64,000 bases of DNA from positions 1,080,786 through 1,144,785 of the forward strand of contig KL647298.1 in the NCBI GenBank assembly GCA_000727475.1. Direction: 5' to 3'. Shown piece by piece: positions 1 to 14,000 of this stretch. The DNA is from Sarcocystis neurona (lineage: Eukaryota; Apicomplexa; Conoidasida; Eucoccidiorida; Sarcocystidae). Each line of letters begins with the position of its first letter. Position 1 is the first letter of the stretch. Position numbers and translations under genes: made by a program. Below the pieces are notes generated by a model that saw only the letters and a program-made list of their open reading frames with translations, was not told the DNA's origin and ran no database searches.

Positions 1-2734
1 GCTGTTGCTTCTGCTTCGCCGGGTGCTTGTATGTACGGAACTCCGAAGGCCTGCAGCAGCTGAATCACCTGGCAGCAGAACAGCAGGAACGGCAACACAC
101 ACATCAGCGCGGACTTCTCCTAGCAGCAGTAGCAGCGAGAAGGGAGAAAAACAGGAAGAACAGCAGCAGGAAGAAGCGCAGCGGCAGACAGAAGGGCAGC
201 CCCAGGGAGAAGAGCAGCAGGGAGAGTAACGGCAGGAAGAGCAGCAGCAGAACAGGCGTCAGCACAGAGAGAAACAGCAAAAAGAGAAGCACCGGGAAGA
301 AACGCAGCAGGAAGACAAACAGCGGCGGGAGGAGAAGCAGCAGGAAGACAGGCAGCAGCAGGAGGAGAACCAGCAGATATGGCAGCAGCAGGAAGAGCAA
401 CAGCAGAACAAGCACCAGCAGGAAGAGCAGCTAGAAGAGCGTCAGCAGCAGGAGCGACAGCACGTGTGAACAGCAACAGGAAGAGAAGCAGCCGGGACAG
501 AAGTAGCAGGAAGAGAAGTAGCAGGAAGAGACGTAGCAGGAAGTGAAGTAGCAGGAAGAGAAGTAGCAGGAAGAGAAGTAGCAGGAAGAGACGTAGCAAG
601 CAGAGCAGTAACAGGCTTAGGAGGGCTCGCCTGACGCCCAGCAGCGGCCGCACGCGCAGCAGTTGCAGATGTAGTAGCAGCAGCTGCTGCAACGGCAGTA
701 AAACTGCAGCGACAGCAGCAGTGACAGCACTAGCAGGGATCTAAGAGAGAGCAAGAGCGTCAGCAGCAGCAGCAACAGCGCCAGAAGCAGCAGCAGCAGC
801 AGCAACAGCGCCAGCAGCAGCAGCAGCAACAGCGCCAGCAGAAGCAGCAGCAGCAACAGCGTCAGTAGTAGCAAAAACAGCGTCAGCAGCAGCAGCAGCA
901 ACAGCGCCAGCAACAGCAGCACCCCAGAACCTGCAGCTCACGGCAGCAGCAAGGTAACCGTCAGCGATAACAGCGGCAGGCGAGTTCTCTTCCCGATGAA
1001 CAGCACCCGGGGCAGAGGCTCCTGTGCAGAGCAGCTGCGGCACCGTACACCTCAGACAGAGGAATAGAAGCAGCTGCAGGTGGTGTCCCTCAGAGAGCAG
1101 CAGCAGCCGCAGCAGCGCGTGTTCGAGAGAAGAAACAGCGCTGTCCACCAGAGAAGAAGCAGCAGCAGCAAATCTTAGACAGCAAAAGCGTCAGCAGCAG
1201 CAAAATACACCTCAACAAAAGGAGGAGGAACAGCAGCAACAGCAGACGCGTTTGAACAAACGTGTCAGCGGCAGCACCAGCACGTCGTCAAGAACAGCCG
1301 CCCAACCTCACACACAGGAACTCCTTTCAAAGCAGCAGTTTGTCTAAAATATCCCGTGAGGACGAGCAGCCGCAGCAGCAAGCTTCGTTGACGAACATTC
1401 ACCAGATACACGGCTGCCGTTTCACTCCAGAAGACACATGCCGCGTACAGTTCTCAATATATACATACGTATATGCGCAAGTCCGCCCTATACATATATG
1501 TGCAAATACAGTTCATACCAGCTTGGCAACAAAGACATATGAAAAACATCAAAAGACAGAGGAGCTTTTTTATAGCTCGTCATAACAGGGCGGCCTACAG
1601 AAATTATTTATAGACACCGCTGTCTACATACACATGCAGACACGTAGACACACATATATGTATGTATATATATATATATCACGTGTCGGGGAAGAATTGC
1701 ACAGATACGCCTGTCGGCAGACGAAGAGGAAAAAATTTTTGAAAGTGGCGCGCAGGAGGGTCCCTGCGTCTCGCGCTGTCAACTGCGGAGATCTGCCACC
1801 ACGCAGGGAAGAGGAGGGACGAAAAAAACTTTTTGTTTTCCTTTCAGGAAGCCACCTTATCGGTGTGCTGCGGCACTAACACGCGCGCGTATACATGCAT
1901 GGACACACATTTATATATAGAGAGAGAAGAAAAAAAGAGAGACAGAAACAGCAAGATACATACAGAGACAGATACTACATGCTGACGTATGGATATGTTA
2001 CGTGCAGAAGGCGTGTAAGTCTGTCGTAGAAAAGTAAATTCTGGACCTGAGGACAAACTTATGCAAGTATTGACCTAGACACTGGGCATCCAAGCGACAG
2101 CTGCTACTGCTGCTCCTGCTACACACGCTTATAGACTTTGCAGCCATCTACGTCCCTGTATGCAGAAACACTTATATAGAGGCGGACAGAGAAAGAAAGA
2201 CGGGAAGCGGGAGAGAGCCACAAATCTCTATATATTATATTTATCTCTCCCTATCTCCATATATACATCTATATACGCATAGGTGTATACGTGGTGGCAC
2301 TGGTACGAAAGGAATAAGGTGCAGCTCTTTTCACCTTCGTTGGGAGACGCTTGCTGCTGCTGCTGCACCTGTTTCTTCGGCTTGGCGCGCAAGGTCTGCC
2401 TGTGGCAATGTAGTCCCATACATATATATATATATGTATATATTTATAGAGACGGAGAAAAGGAGAAGAGAGACGGAGAGACAGGAAAGGAGGGGGAGAA
2501 AAGGAGACGGGAAAGGGAGGAAGAGACGAGGAGACCGAGAAAAGGAGAAGAGAAGAGGGGAGAGGAAAAGGGAGAAAGCGAGTAGAGGGGAGGAAGACAA
2601 AGAAAAGAAAGAATGAAGAAGATATTGGCCGACAAGAAGAAGACGAAAACTTCGAAGAATATTTTCTGCCTTTCCTATCTCTCCTCTGTGTATGTGGGCT
2701 AATTCACATTCCTTTAGGACGAGGCAAAGCTCAC
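1..2734. repeat. Repeat-filled non-coding DNA downstream of XPG exon 10
   Basis: No gene is supported here. Positions 1-1250 are dense CAG/AAGAG triplet DNA, including a 15-bp tandem unit (AGGAAGAGAAGTAGC and variants) at about 495-600. A TATA-type microsatellite lies at 1450-1680 and a purine-rich GAGA/GGAGA tract at about 2450-2615. Long open frames on both strands are a by-product of stop-free triplets. If exon 10 of the XPG gene is spliced, this is the start of its next intron, and the XPG-I nuclease domain was looked for here and not found. Confidence 0.6.
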
Positions 2735-4899
2735 CTGTTCCTTCATTTGCTCGGTCAGACCTGCCGCTTGCTGCTGCAGCATCCCGGCCTGCTGCAGCAG
2801 CAGCACCTTCTCCTCTTCTAACCGACTTCGTAGATGTTCATCCGCGCTGCTGCCCCCCATGGCCATCAACGCCGTTGCTGCTTTTTCTTTTTCTTCTGCT
2901 GCTACCGCTGCGCCTCCGTCGTTCACGAGCATCAGCGACTTCCTGCTGCTGCTTCGTCTTCTTGCGCGATCGCCAAGAGCTTGGTGCTGCGCAGGTGCAA
3001 AGCCCCCTGCCCTGTTGCTGCTGCTGCTGCTCCTACGCCGTCGCTCCCGCCGGTCTGCCTCGCCGATGCCGACTTCTTTCTCCTCGTTTTCTTCTTTTTT
3101 CTCCTTTGCTTCCCCCTCTCCTTTGCCATCTTTGGCTTCTTCAGCTTCTTCTCTTCTGCATGTGACTGCCTCCGCGGCGCTACTTGCTCCGTGAACGGCA
3201 ACCCCACGACCGGCTGCGTGCGAGCTGCGCTGCGTTCCCCTCTGCTGCTGCAGTTTCTCTTCCGTCTTCTCTTTTCTTCGTCCCTTTTCCTCCTCTTCTC
3301 CCGCGCTTTCCTCCTGCTTCCCTCCTTCAAAAAACAGGTCGTCACTTTCAAACAGCAGAGGCGTTGTGGCCTCCTCGCTTTCCACCTCTGTTGTCGCAGT
3401 TTCCTCGCTCGTTTCTTGTTTTTCTTTTTCTTCGTCAGTTTCTTCGAGTTCTATCTCTTCCTCTTTCCCCTGGTACACTGCTGCCTCCTCCTGCACATCA
3501 CCTTCTCCTATTTGGGAGTTGCTGCTGCTTACGAAACCGCCGCCGTTGCTGCGTCTTCTGCTGCGGCTGCTGCTGCCTTTCCTTCTCCTGTGCTGCTGCT
3601 GCGACGACGTGGGATCGTCGAGGTGGCCCCGCAGGTGAGGGAAAACAGCAAGCCAAAGTTGCATGAAATCTTCCTGCTCCTCTTCCGTCTCAAGCCCTCC
3701 TCTTCCTGTTGCGGCGGCAGCTGCTGCTGCTGTTCCCCTCAGCTGCTGCTGCGTCTTCTGTCGTCCTCGTGTCGGTGCCACCGGCTGCTGCTGTCGGCTC
3801 TGCACGTGCTCCTGTTGCTGCTGCTGCTCCTCTCCTTCCTCCACCTGGTCAACCACCTCAGCAGCAAGCGGCGCCGGCTCCGCAGGGAAAGACACTGCCC
3901 CGAGTTCCTGCAGCAGCTCTTCAGCCACTGCTACTCCCCGAGCTTCTGCGGCCGCAGGGCTCCTCTTGTCTTTCCCTCCTCGTCCTGCAGCTGCTGCTGC
4001 ATCCTCTCCTTTTCTCCTTGTCGCTGCCGCTGCTGCGTTTCTGACGCCTGTTGCGTACTCCCGTCTCCCTGCCGCTGCTGCTGTTTCTTCCCTCTCTTCT
4101 CCACTTCCCAGTGACTCTGCTGCCTCGGCTGCTGCCTCTGCTGCTGCTCTTGGTAGATATCCCGCTGCAGCTGCTTCTTCGGTATCACTAGGAACTGACA
4201 GACTACGGCTGATACAAGAGCTGCGCCTTGCATTTCTGCCGCTTCTGTCGCTGCTGCGCCGAGGTCTACGGGCCCCACTTCCTCTCGTGGCAGTGCGCGA
4301 CCCTCCAACACCGGCAGTAGCCTCGGCGTTGGTCGCTGTGTCCGCAGAAGCTCCTGCAGCAGCCGGCGCCGCGTCAGCAGCAGACAACGGCGCAGACAGA
4401 GCATTAGCAGAAGCACAGCTTCCTTCTATCAAGATAACGTCCTCTTCACCAGGAAAAACAGTGCTGTCCCTGGTGAAACCTGCTTCTTCTTCTTCTCCCT
4501 CTTCTTCGCCTCCTCTCCTTGCGACTGCTTCCTGTTGCTGCAGCAGGTTCTTCTTTTCTGCTGCTGCTGCCACCGCCTGTTCTTCTCCGTCTGCAGGCAG
4601 CCGCCTGCTGCTGCTAGACACAGCAGCTTTTTTGGCTCCCGAAGTTCGACTTTCTGCTGTTGCTGCTGTGGAACACAGCGGCTGCTGCTCCTTCGCCGCG
4701 TCTGCATAAGCTGGTGCAGCTGCTCCTACTTCCACCGCCGTCTTCTGGGCAGCAACTCTCGCCGACACTTCCAGCTGCTGCGCTGTCGCCCCCGCTGCTG
4801 CTCCCATTCCTGCGTCCCCTGCTGTTGCTACTGCTGTCCCGGCTGTCGGTAGTAATGCTGCTCCCGCTGCTGCTGCTGTTTCTGCTGCTGCTCCGATTG
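2735..4899 (-). CDS. XPG: XPG exon 10 (spacer, low complexity, C-terminal coiled coil)
   Basis: Acceptor TATAG before 4899 (phase 1) and donor ACAG|GTGAGC after 2735 (phase 0) give about 721 codons. Composition is Ala/Glu/Gln/Ser-rich with long acidic blocks. A hydrophobic-acidic patch, [10 protein letters not shown], lies near 4425-4445. The last about 40 residues ([14 protein letters not shown] onward) form a charged helix resembling the segment that immediately precedes XPG-I in other family members. If the donor were not used, translation would stop after six more codons at 2714, giving a protein without XPG-I. That is the less likely reading. Confidence 0.7.
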
Positions 4900-5056
4900 C
4901 TATACGCGAAGCACACAACCGCAGCAGCAAAAGAAATGGCAGTGCAGGGGACGGTAACTCAACGTGAACTGGGCAAACAGACGCACGACGAAGAGACATA
5001 TATACATATACACATGCGTACATATGTATATACATATATATGCATGTATATACATT

Positions 5057-5094
<38 letters not shown>

Positions 5095-8000
5095 TGTACA
5101 TAGCTATTTGTATCCGATAGCTTCCAATAGACATATATACGTATATATAGGTATCCATGTACTTTTCAATATATATGTATATACAGTGTTTGTATGGTTT
5201 TATATATATGTATCTGTATATACGCATATTCATATATACACATATGTATATAGGTACCTGCACCTATGGATGTTTCTATACATGTGTATAAGTAGGTAGT
5301 TGTATCCACATGCGGTTGAATGTGAGAATATCGACGACCAGGCAGCCGCCAGAAAAGAGAGGGAAAGTCACTTACGAAAGGACTGCAGCAGTGCGCCGCA
5401 ACTGCTGCTGCTGCTGTCGTTCGCCACGTGGGCCGCCCGCAGTGCCGCCATCTTCCGCCGCAGCGGCACGCGCGCTGCAAGGAAGAAGCACATCGAAGAC
5501 ACATGCACGGGGGCAACGAGAAGATGAAGAATACACGGGAGAAGAAAACGAAGAAGGCGAGGGAGGGTAGAAGGTGGTGGCATTATACGAATTCCTGGCT
5601 CACGAGAAAAGAGAGGAGATAGAAGAGAAGATGCGCACGTGCGAACAGGAAGGAGAAAAACGCGGAAGAGAAGAAGATGGAGAAGGAAAAGGGAGGAGAA
5701 GAAGAACAGCAGGAAAAGAAGGGGAACGCAGAGGAGAAGATGAAGACGGAGGAGAAGAAGAGTACAGTGGTGTTGAGCGCCAGCTGCAGCAGCGCCCCCA
5801 GGGGTAGCGCAGCCCCAGAGAAGCAATTTCACGGCAGCAGCAGCAGCAACACGTTTCATTGCAGCAAAACATCCGACGAAGTTGTAGCAGCAGTCTCCGC
5901 CCTTCCACCCGCAGTGCCATCTGGCAGTCGCACAAGAGGACGCAGCAGCTGGAGCACCGGCGCGCGCCGCAGCAGAGGCAGGAGCAGCAGCAGGAGCTGG
6001 GACGAGCAGCAGCAGCAGGTCGGGGGGGGAGGAGCAGGGCAGGAGGAGGTGGCAGCAGCGCCCAACAGCAGCGGTCCTGTCACTCCTCCTGCCAAATGAC
6101 TACTACAACAAATGTTACTGCGTCTACTATTCTACTGCTGTCTTGTTGTACTACTACTACTACTATTCTGTACGACTACTATACTACTCCACATAGACTA
6201 CTACTACTACTGCTACTACTACTACTAGCACTCCTGCTAGTGTGCTGCTCCTACGACTAATACTATACTGTGATAATTAATACTCCTACTTCTACTACGA
6301 CTACTACTACTACTTGTCCAAGCATTACTTCTATGACTAGTTCTCTCACTGCTTTTAGTACTACTAGTATTACTCGTATTACTGCTACAACAACTACTAC
6401 TAGTGCTACCACCACCACTACTGTGAGTACTTCTACTACAACTGGGAGTCTTGCCACTACTACTACTACTACTCCTATAACTACTTCCACTACCACTACT
6501 ACTAGCACGAGTATTACTACCACTACTATTGTTACTAGTAGTGTTGGTGCTACTACTGCAACTACTACGAGGATGACTAACTGCATTCATACTACTCTTA
6601 TGGCTCCTATTACTAGCGGTAGTAATACTACTACTAAACGACTACTACGACGCTACTGCTGCGACAGTACTCCACATTTCTCTCCTCCTCCTCCTCCTCG
6701 TCCCCTTACCACTACCACTACTACTTCGAGGACTATTCGTCCGACTACAACAGCTAGTGCAATACTAATACTACTGCACCACTACTAGTAATACTGTAGC
6801 TAGTCCTACGCTACTAGTTTTATTTCTACTCCTATTAGTTCTACTACTGCGGACAGTGGGACTATTACGACTGTACTCCGTTTTTTCCTGCGCCTCCTCC
6901 TTCTCTTCCTCCTCGCCTTATTCGTCCGTTCGTTCGTGCTCGGTGCAGCCTTTCTGCGCGGACCTCAGGCGAGTCCTACGCGCGGCGGACCTGCCTCTGC
7001 GTCTCGTTGTGTAGCAGTTTTGTCGATTTCCCACCTTTTCTTGCAGCGCTCCTTCGAAGCGGCGGCACTGCCGCAGCAGCAGCAAGCGAGGCGCAAGAGA
7101 GAAGAAGCGGCAGTCAGGACGGCTAAACACCAGAGCAGCGGCAGCAGCAGTAGCAAGACGTCCGCGGCAGCAGCAGCAGCACCCGAGTGCCGCCGCAGTC
7201 GTGTCGGGCGTGGCTACTTCTTTCCTCACGCGTGAAGGCAGCGCCAGTTGCTCCTCTACGCACAGGCAAACGGCGGAGAGATCGTAGAGGAAGAGACGAG
7301 AAAGAGAAAAAAGACGAAGACGAAGACGAGAGAGAGAAGAAGAAATGGACGAGATAGTGACTGTGCAACGAGACGACGGCAGACGCGTCGGGACAAAGCA
7401 GCAGCAGCAGCAGCACCAAGAACATCTCCCTCTTCGTGTGGAGTAGACGTCAGTGTCTACGGAAGAGCACGTATCTATCTCTACAGAATTTACATAAATG
7501 TTATAATTTCTATATATATATATATATCCATACTTGGTACCCCTATATAATATGTAAGCATATGTACATACACATACATATACGTATACGTACATACATA
7601 TACAAGCACATACATACATACATATATATATACGTGTGTATTCAAATGTATTGATATACTGGCTGCGCTTTATGTGGTAATATCGTATGAAAGGGAACTG
7701 CGTCACTGGGATGCTGCAACGCGGTCTCGACCGCCGTCTCTGTGTCTCACGTTGCTCCTCTCAACAGTAGGAACAGCAGCAAAAGGAAGCCTTCGGCTGA
7801 CAAGCGAGACGAGTGGGCTTGAACGAGCGGCACCAGTACCAGCAGGAGCAGCAGAAGCGTTCAGCTAGCGAGCCACAGGGAGCAGCAACAGCAGCAGCAG
7901 GACGAGCAAAAGGAGGTGTTCCGCTGGCGACGTAGAACGAACAGCAGGACCAGCAGGAAGCGTTCGGCTGGCGAGGTAGAGCGAACAGCAGCAGCAGGAA

Positions 8001-11000
8001 GTGTTCGGGTGGCGAGTTAGAACGAACAGCAGCAGCAGCAAGAGCAGCAGGAAATGGTCGGGTGGCGAGGTAGAACGAGCAGCAACAGTGGCAGCAGGAG
8101 GAACAACAGGAAGTGTTCGGTTAGCGAGTGAGCCAAGTGGGCTTGAACGAGCAGCAGCAGCAGCAGCAGAAATATGGCGCGACTGCTTGGCTCGCCCGAC
8201 ACAAGGTACGAACACGTCGGATTTGTCCTTCACTTCTTCCTATCTCAGTAGAATAACACCTACCCCTAGGAACGAGACAATCTCACATATCTACAAATAT
8301 TCAACAACGTTCAAACGGATATACACATACAAGTGCGTCTACGTGCCTGCTTATACGTACATATATATACATATGTATAGACATACGTATGGATATACAC
8401 GGAGATGCATATACATATATCTATATATATACATATAAACAAATATGTATACATGTGTATATATGGATTGTGTCCACGTCTCTGTATACAACGAAATATG
8501 CGTGTATATATGCATGCGTATAGGTGTGTATATCAATATATATTGGTGTAGTGGACGACAAACCCGCAGTGAGGGTAGAAGAACCAGCAACAGGCCGCTC
8601 AGGTTCCAGACATCGCGTTGCTGCTGCAGTGTCTTCTTCGACAGCGGGAGCAAGACGGATGGCGACCCCACCGTCTTCTTCCTTCTCCTTTCGCTGCCAC
8701 GTTTCCTCGTTCTTCTCCCTCTCCTTTTCCATCTGCGTCTCCTTCAGTTCAAGCCCTGTCGCGTGCACCAGCTGCCTTTTCTCTTCATACTCTTCAAGCT
8801 GCTGCCGCCCGTGCTCCTGCTGTTGCTTGTCTTGCGGCTGCTGCTGCTGCTGCATTTCCCCCACCACCCCCCACTCCTGCCGCTGCTGGTGCTGCTGCAG
8901 CGTCGCGATTGACTCACGAGCCACGTCGATATCGCAGTCTTCAAACTCTTCGTCTTCATCTTCTACTAACGTAGCAGCAGCAGCAACAGCAGCAACAGCA
9001 GCAGCACTGTCAGGAAGAGCAGCAGCTGCAGGCGGCGCGTCCCGCCGCTGCTGCTGCTGGTCCTCCTGCTGCTCGTTCTCCGTTTCTTCGCCAGTTAAAT
9101 CAATCAAACTGCAGACCGTGGCCGCTTCCTTTTCTGCGTCTTCTACGAGTTTCCTCTCCTGCAACAAACCTGGTGCTGCTGCTTCATGAGCTCCTGCTGC
9201 TGTGGGACGAGCTGTTCGACGAGCTGCTGCGGGGGCTGCTAGACGAACTGCTGGCCCTGCTCCTCCTGCTGGCCGGGGGGACTCTGCTGTGACTGCTGTC
9301 GACTCTTCGTCTTCTTCTGGTGCTGCTGCTGCGTCTCCTCCTGACGGCGCTCCAGCCGTTGCACCACCTGCACGCGGTCGCTCCGCAGTCGAGCGCTCTA
9401 CCCAAGCCACCTCTACACACTCGTGCTGCTGCTCTTGCTGCTCCTGACGCTGCTGCTGTCGCTGCTGCCCCCGTTTCTGCTGCTGCCGCCGCTTCTGCTG
9501 CTGTTGTTGCTGTTCCTGCTGCTCTTGCTGCTGCTTCCGTTGGTCCTGTCCCTGCTGCCGCCGCTGCTGTTGGTGTCGCTGCTGCTGCTGTTTCTCCTGC
9601 ATCTCCTGCTGCTGGTCCTGAAGAGTGAAAGATGTTGGCTCCGCAGAAAAGAAGTCCTCCCCGAAGATGTCAGCGTCTGCTGCTAACGCGATGTGCTGCC
9701 CTGCCCAGGCACATGCACACAACTGAGACACAGACGCTGCCTCGTCGCTCCATGTCTCGGCAAACTCGCCTACGTACGCAAATACTATATACATACATAT
9801 ATACATATAATATCTATATATGCATGCATTTGCTTCCTTATGCACCTAGATGATCGATGACTATGTATTAGTGTACTTGTTTTTTTTTGATAACGAATTC
9901 CACGTATTCTACACATCTGTGGCGACGCTTCCGTAAGACGCATACGTAAGCACACGCACATATACTTACATATGTAAACTTCCATATACATACATATGTA
10001 TCTATATATGTATATAATCTTATATACATATATATATACATACATAAACAAATGCGAAAGTACAGCAAGTCCTTGTAGAGAAACTCTACGCAACGCTAAA
10101 CAGTGGCACACGGGATGATATAAACATGCACACAGGTACACATGCACGCATTTATATATATATATATATGTATAGGTACACACGCGCACATATGCATATA
10201 TATATATATATTTAGTGAAAGAGACAGTAGAGAACGGCAGACATATTTGGATGTACACAGATAAGTGGACGAAAAAAGAGAAGAAGATGAAGCAAAAGGC
10301 GACAGCAGAAGGACGGAGGGCATCACGCGCGTTGCTTTCACTTTGAAATGCAGGCAGGACACGCTGGTCCCGTTATCTACTCTTACTAATATCCTCGCCA
10401 ATACGTAAATATCCATTTATGTGCACCGATGTATAGAGTCGACCTCCATATACTTCCCTACTCTTATATTTTACATATATAAAGGTAAGCAGTATAGTCT
10501 CACCGTAACAGCGGTTCTTGATAAGCAGCGAGCTGCTGCTGATATGCTTGTGCACCGTCTCTACATCTACCTACTCACTTCCACATTACTCATGTATGCT
10601 GACACACGCGCAAGTATGCGCAGCCTCTACACGTGCGTTTCTTCATATATATATATATATATATATTCATACAGGTGCACATAGATATATATATATGTAT
10701 GTATATATTTCTTTATTTGCATTAACACACGTGCATATGTAGGAGGTCAGCCTCTGTAAAGATATATACACTTTGATGAATTATTTAGACGCATGCAGAT
10801 CCGCGGCTAATATGCGTGCGATGCCTTACATTTATGCGCAGATATGGATACCTATTTTGAACCTCTTTATACTTACTTTCCATACAAATATATATATATA
10901 TACATACGCGTGGTAGTAGGGCACGTCTAATATACAGATCTATATATATATATATATAGGTGGATAGACAGATAGATAGATAGATGTGTATATATATACA

Positions 11001-14000
11001 TACATGCATACACAAAGAGAGCAACTTAGAGAGAGAATATCGACACACGTACTTTATTATATGTGTATGCTTCTGGAACACGCATATTGTAAGTAAATGT
11101 GTATATATATATGTATATATATATGTACATATATAGAGAGAGAGAGATAGCACTGGCATAGGAACAATATTATATACATATATATATATGTAGGTGTGAA
11201 GACGCACTTTGACCGTCTGCTGTCTCGAAGTAGAAATCTTCGGGTTGCCCTTGAAGGACTGCTGCAGTTTGACTACTTTGTTTCCTTCTTCTCTCTTCTC
11301 TTTTCCTCTCGCTGCTATGCTGCTGCGACAGCAGCCCGCCGCATGCCTCAGCAGTCGCATCTGTCTCCTCTTTCTTTTCTTCCCCGCGATGTTGCTGCTG
11401 CTGCTGTTGCTGCCTGCGCGCATGTGCTGCCGTCGCTGCCGCACGTTTCCCTACAGCAGCAGCAGAAGCAGCAGCAGCAGAAGCAGCAGCAGCAGCGAGA
11501 AGTTCAGAGGGGTTCAGCAGCGTCGCTTCCGCCGGAGGAGCGAGGGGCTCTGCTGCCGTGCTGAGGTCGTTGAGAAAGCCGCGTTGCTGTTGTCTCGGGT
11601 ACTGCAGCAGCAGCAACTCGTTGCTTTTCTCACTGCTGCTGTTTCTTCCGCTGCCGGTGGACAAAGAAAAAAGCGACACAGGCTGCTTCCTCCCAACCCC
11701 GCCCCACTGCTGCTGCTGTTGTTCAACGCCTGCTCCTCCTGCTCCTCCTCCTCCCCCTGCTGCTGCTGTTTCTCCGCTGCTGCTGGCAGCCGAGTGCCGC
11801 CTCTCCTTCTTCAAGTGTTTTCTTCTTTCTTCTTCGGTCCTTCCTTTTCTTTCCGCAGCAACGCCAGCGTTGCTGCTTCCCTCGGCTGCGTCCTCCTCCT
11901 CCTCCTCTTCCTCCTCCCGTTCGCCCACAGGGAGCAGCAGACTCCCGCCTACTCCCGCTTTTCGACCCGCTGCTGCTGCTGCGTCTCTTGCTGCTGCTGC
12001 TCCTCTAGCAACACGCGCCGGGGAACCGCCGAAAAGGGAGAAGCCACCACCGCGGCTATCAGTTCTTCTCAGAGCATATTCTTCTTCTTGCTGTTGCTCC
12101 TCTTCCTCTTCCTCATCCTCGTCGTCGCAGGGAACCCCTGCGCCGTCGCGCTGCTGCTCCTTCCTCTTGCTCTGCTGCGCGGCCACAGCCAGCCGTCTCT
12201 TCACTGTCGTCAGATGCTGGTTCGCATGCACACCGCGCATGTAGGCCTCGAGCTGGACATTTGAAAAAACGACGATATTGTCCTTCGCCTGCAGAGCCTT
12301 GACTCTGCTGTCGTTCATCCACGCGTCCCGCAGCTGCGTCAAGATCTGCCAGCGGGTCACGCACCAGGTACAGCACCGCAGCTCAGTAGCGGGGCAGCAG
12401 AAGAAGTGGCACAGCGGATGCAGCAGCGCAGCAGCAGCAGCAGCAACAGTAGCAGCAGCAACAGCAGCAGCAGCAGCGCGGCAGCAACAGCACAGCAGAA
12501 ACAGCAGCACAGCACCGGCAGCACCGCAGCAGCAGCACAGCAGCAGCAGCACAGCAGCAGCAGCACAGCAGCAGCAACACAGCAGAGAGCGGCAAGTGTC
12601 ACGCAGCTCCACCTGGTGAAAGCAGATCCCTGGCTGCATGCAGTCCGGCGCAAGAGAGTAGGAGAGAGAAAAAGAAAAGTTCTGCCTGACGAGTGTATGT
12701 ACATGAGTGCATATAACAGATATACATATATATCCACACGTGTATATGCACCTGGATCTTCACACCTGTATACACGTGCAGATATATACGTAGGTATATA
12801 GTAGATGACTAGACATGTGTCTACCTATCTATGTCTATATACATATATATATATATATATCTGAATTTTATGTAATCATGTGTATGTCTATCAATGCAAA
12901 TACCTATGTGTGTCTATTTGCACGTGCAAGTCTCCATGTACGCGTGTATGTACATATGTACATATATATATACATATATATCCAGTTGTGTGTACCTATA
13001 CATATATGCATATGTATATATATGTCTCTCTGTCTCTACGTATTTAGCACATATACATATGAATGTGTGTTCTGCATTATAACCGCTTTGAGGGAACGTC
13101 GGAGCGGCACACGCAGAGGAAGACAGAGAGAGACGCGAGGAGGTATATACATATATGCGCGTGCGTGCATGCGCCTGTAGAACTGTATGTGCTGGCGTAC
13201 TCATATATATGTTGCATGCACGCGTGCTGTCGCTCGAAGGAAGATCGACTACCACGAGCGAGGACTGCTGCATGCACCGCACCGAACTACTTCGAGCAAC
13301 CGGTGCACGTGGATTGTCGCTCTGCTCTCTCCGCGCATGCAACTGCTGCACAGGGCCATGTTTAGACCGGCTGCAATACGTGTGAAGCAGCTGCACGCGG
13401 ATAAAAGTGTTGCATGCACGTCGCAGTGCTGCAGCTTGTAGAATAAGTACCGCACGCATCTAGGAAAAGCGTTGCATGCATTTAGTAGTGTTGCATGCAC
13501 GTAAAAGTGTTGAGTGCACTAAGAACTCCGCTTGGGCGTATAATGGATGCACGCGTGTAGTATGCTGCATGCATACAGTCGTGTTGCATGCACGTAGAAG
13601 TGTTACAGGCACTAGACATCCCTAACGGACGTCCAAGTGGTGCATGCGCGTGGTATGCTGCACGCAGGTAGTACCGTTGCATGCACGGAACGCTGACGGT
13701 GTTCAAAGCAGTGGTGTCGCATGCAAGTAGAAGTGCTGTTCGGCCTGTAGAGCTGTTGCGTGCAAGCGAATTGCTGCGGGCGTAGAGAACAAAAAACGGG
13801 TCAGGCACGAAGACGTGCCGCACGCAGTGTCGGCGGAACGCATGCAGGAGGAGGAGCGCATGCAAAGACACGTGCTCAAGGCAACTGTCTGGGCAACGGG
13901 AGAAAAAAGTTTAACTCCTAAAGAGGAGAACTGCATTGACACATCTGCTTGCTGCTGCAGATGCTGCTGCATCCTGCTAAGGAGGACCAGCAAAAAAAGC

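Larger units (their letters stand above)
5475..8563 (-). other. XPG: XPG intron 8: triplet, TA and minisatellite DNA
   Basis: No gene is visible. It holds purine-rich DNA (5500-5770), an ACT/CTA trinucleotide tract (about 6097-6850), CAG and TA microsatellites, and a diverged minisatellite (about 7855-8180). Confidence 0.5.

Noticed and set aside
104..922. Long Leu-, Gln- or Ser-rich open frames on both strands
   Set aside because: They arise from CAG/AAGAG triplets that lack stops in several frames. No conserved segment or consistent splice sites.
2834..4114. 426-codon plus-strand frame opposite XPG exon 10
   Set aside because: Leu/Ser/Cys/Phe-rich shadow of the Glu/Ala/Gln-rich minus-strand exon, which has proper splice sites and phase.
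6918..7706. 262-codon minus-strand frame in XPG intron 8
   Set aside because: Mixes TA-derived Tyr/Ile and CTG-derived Cys runs. No splice sites in phase with exons 8 and 9.
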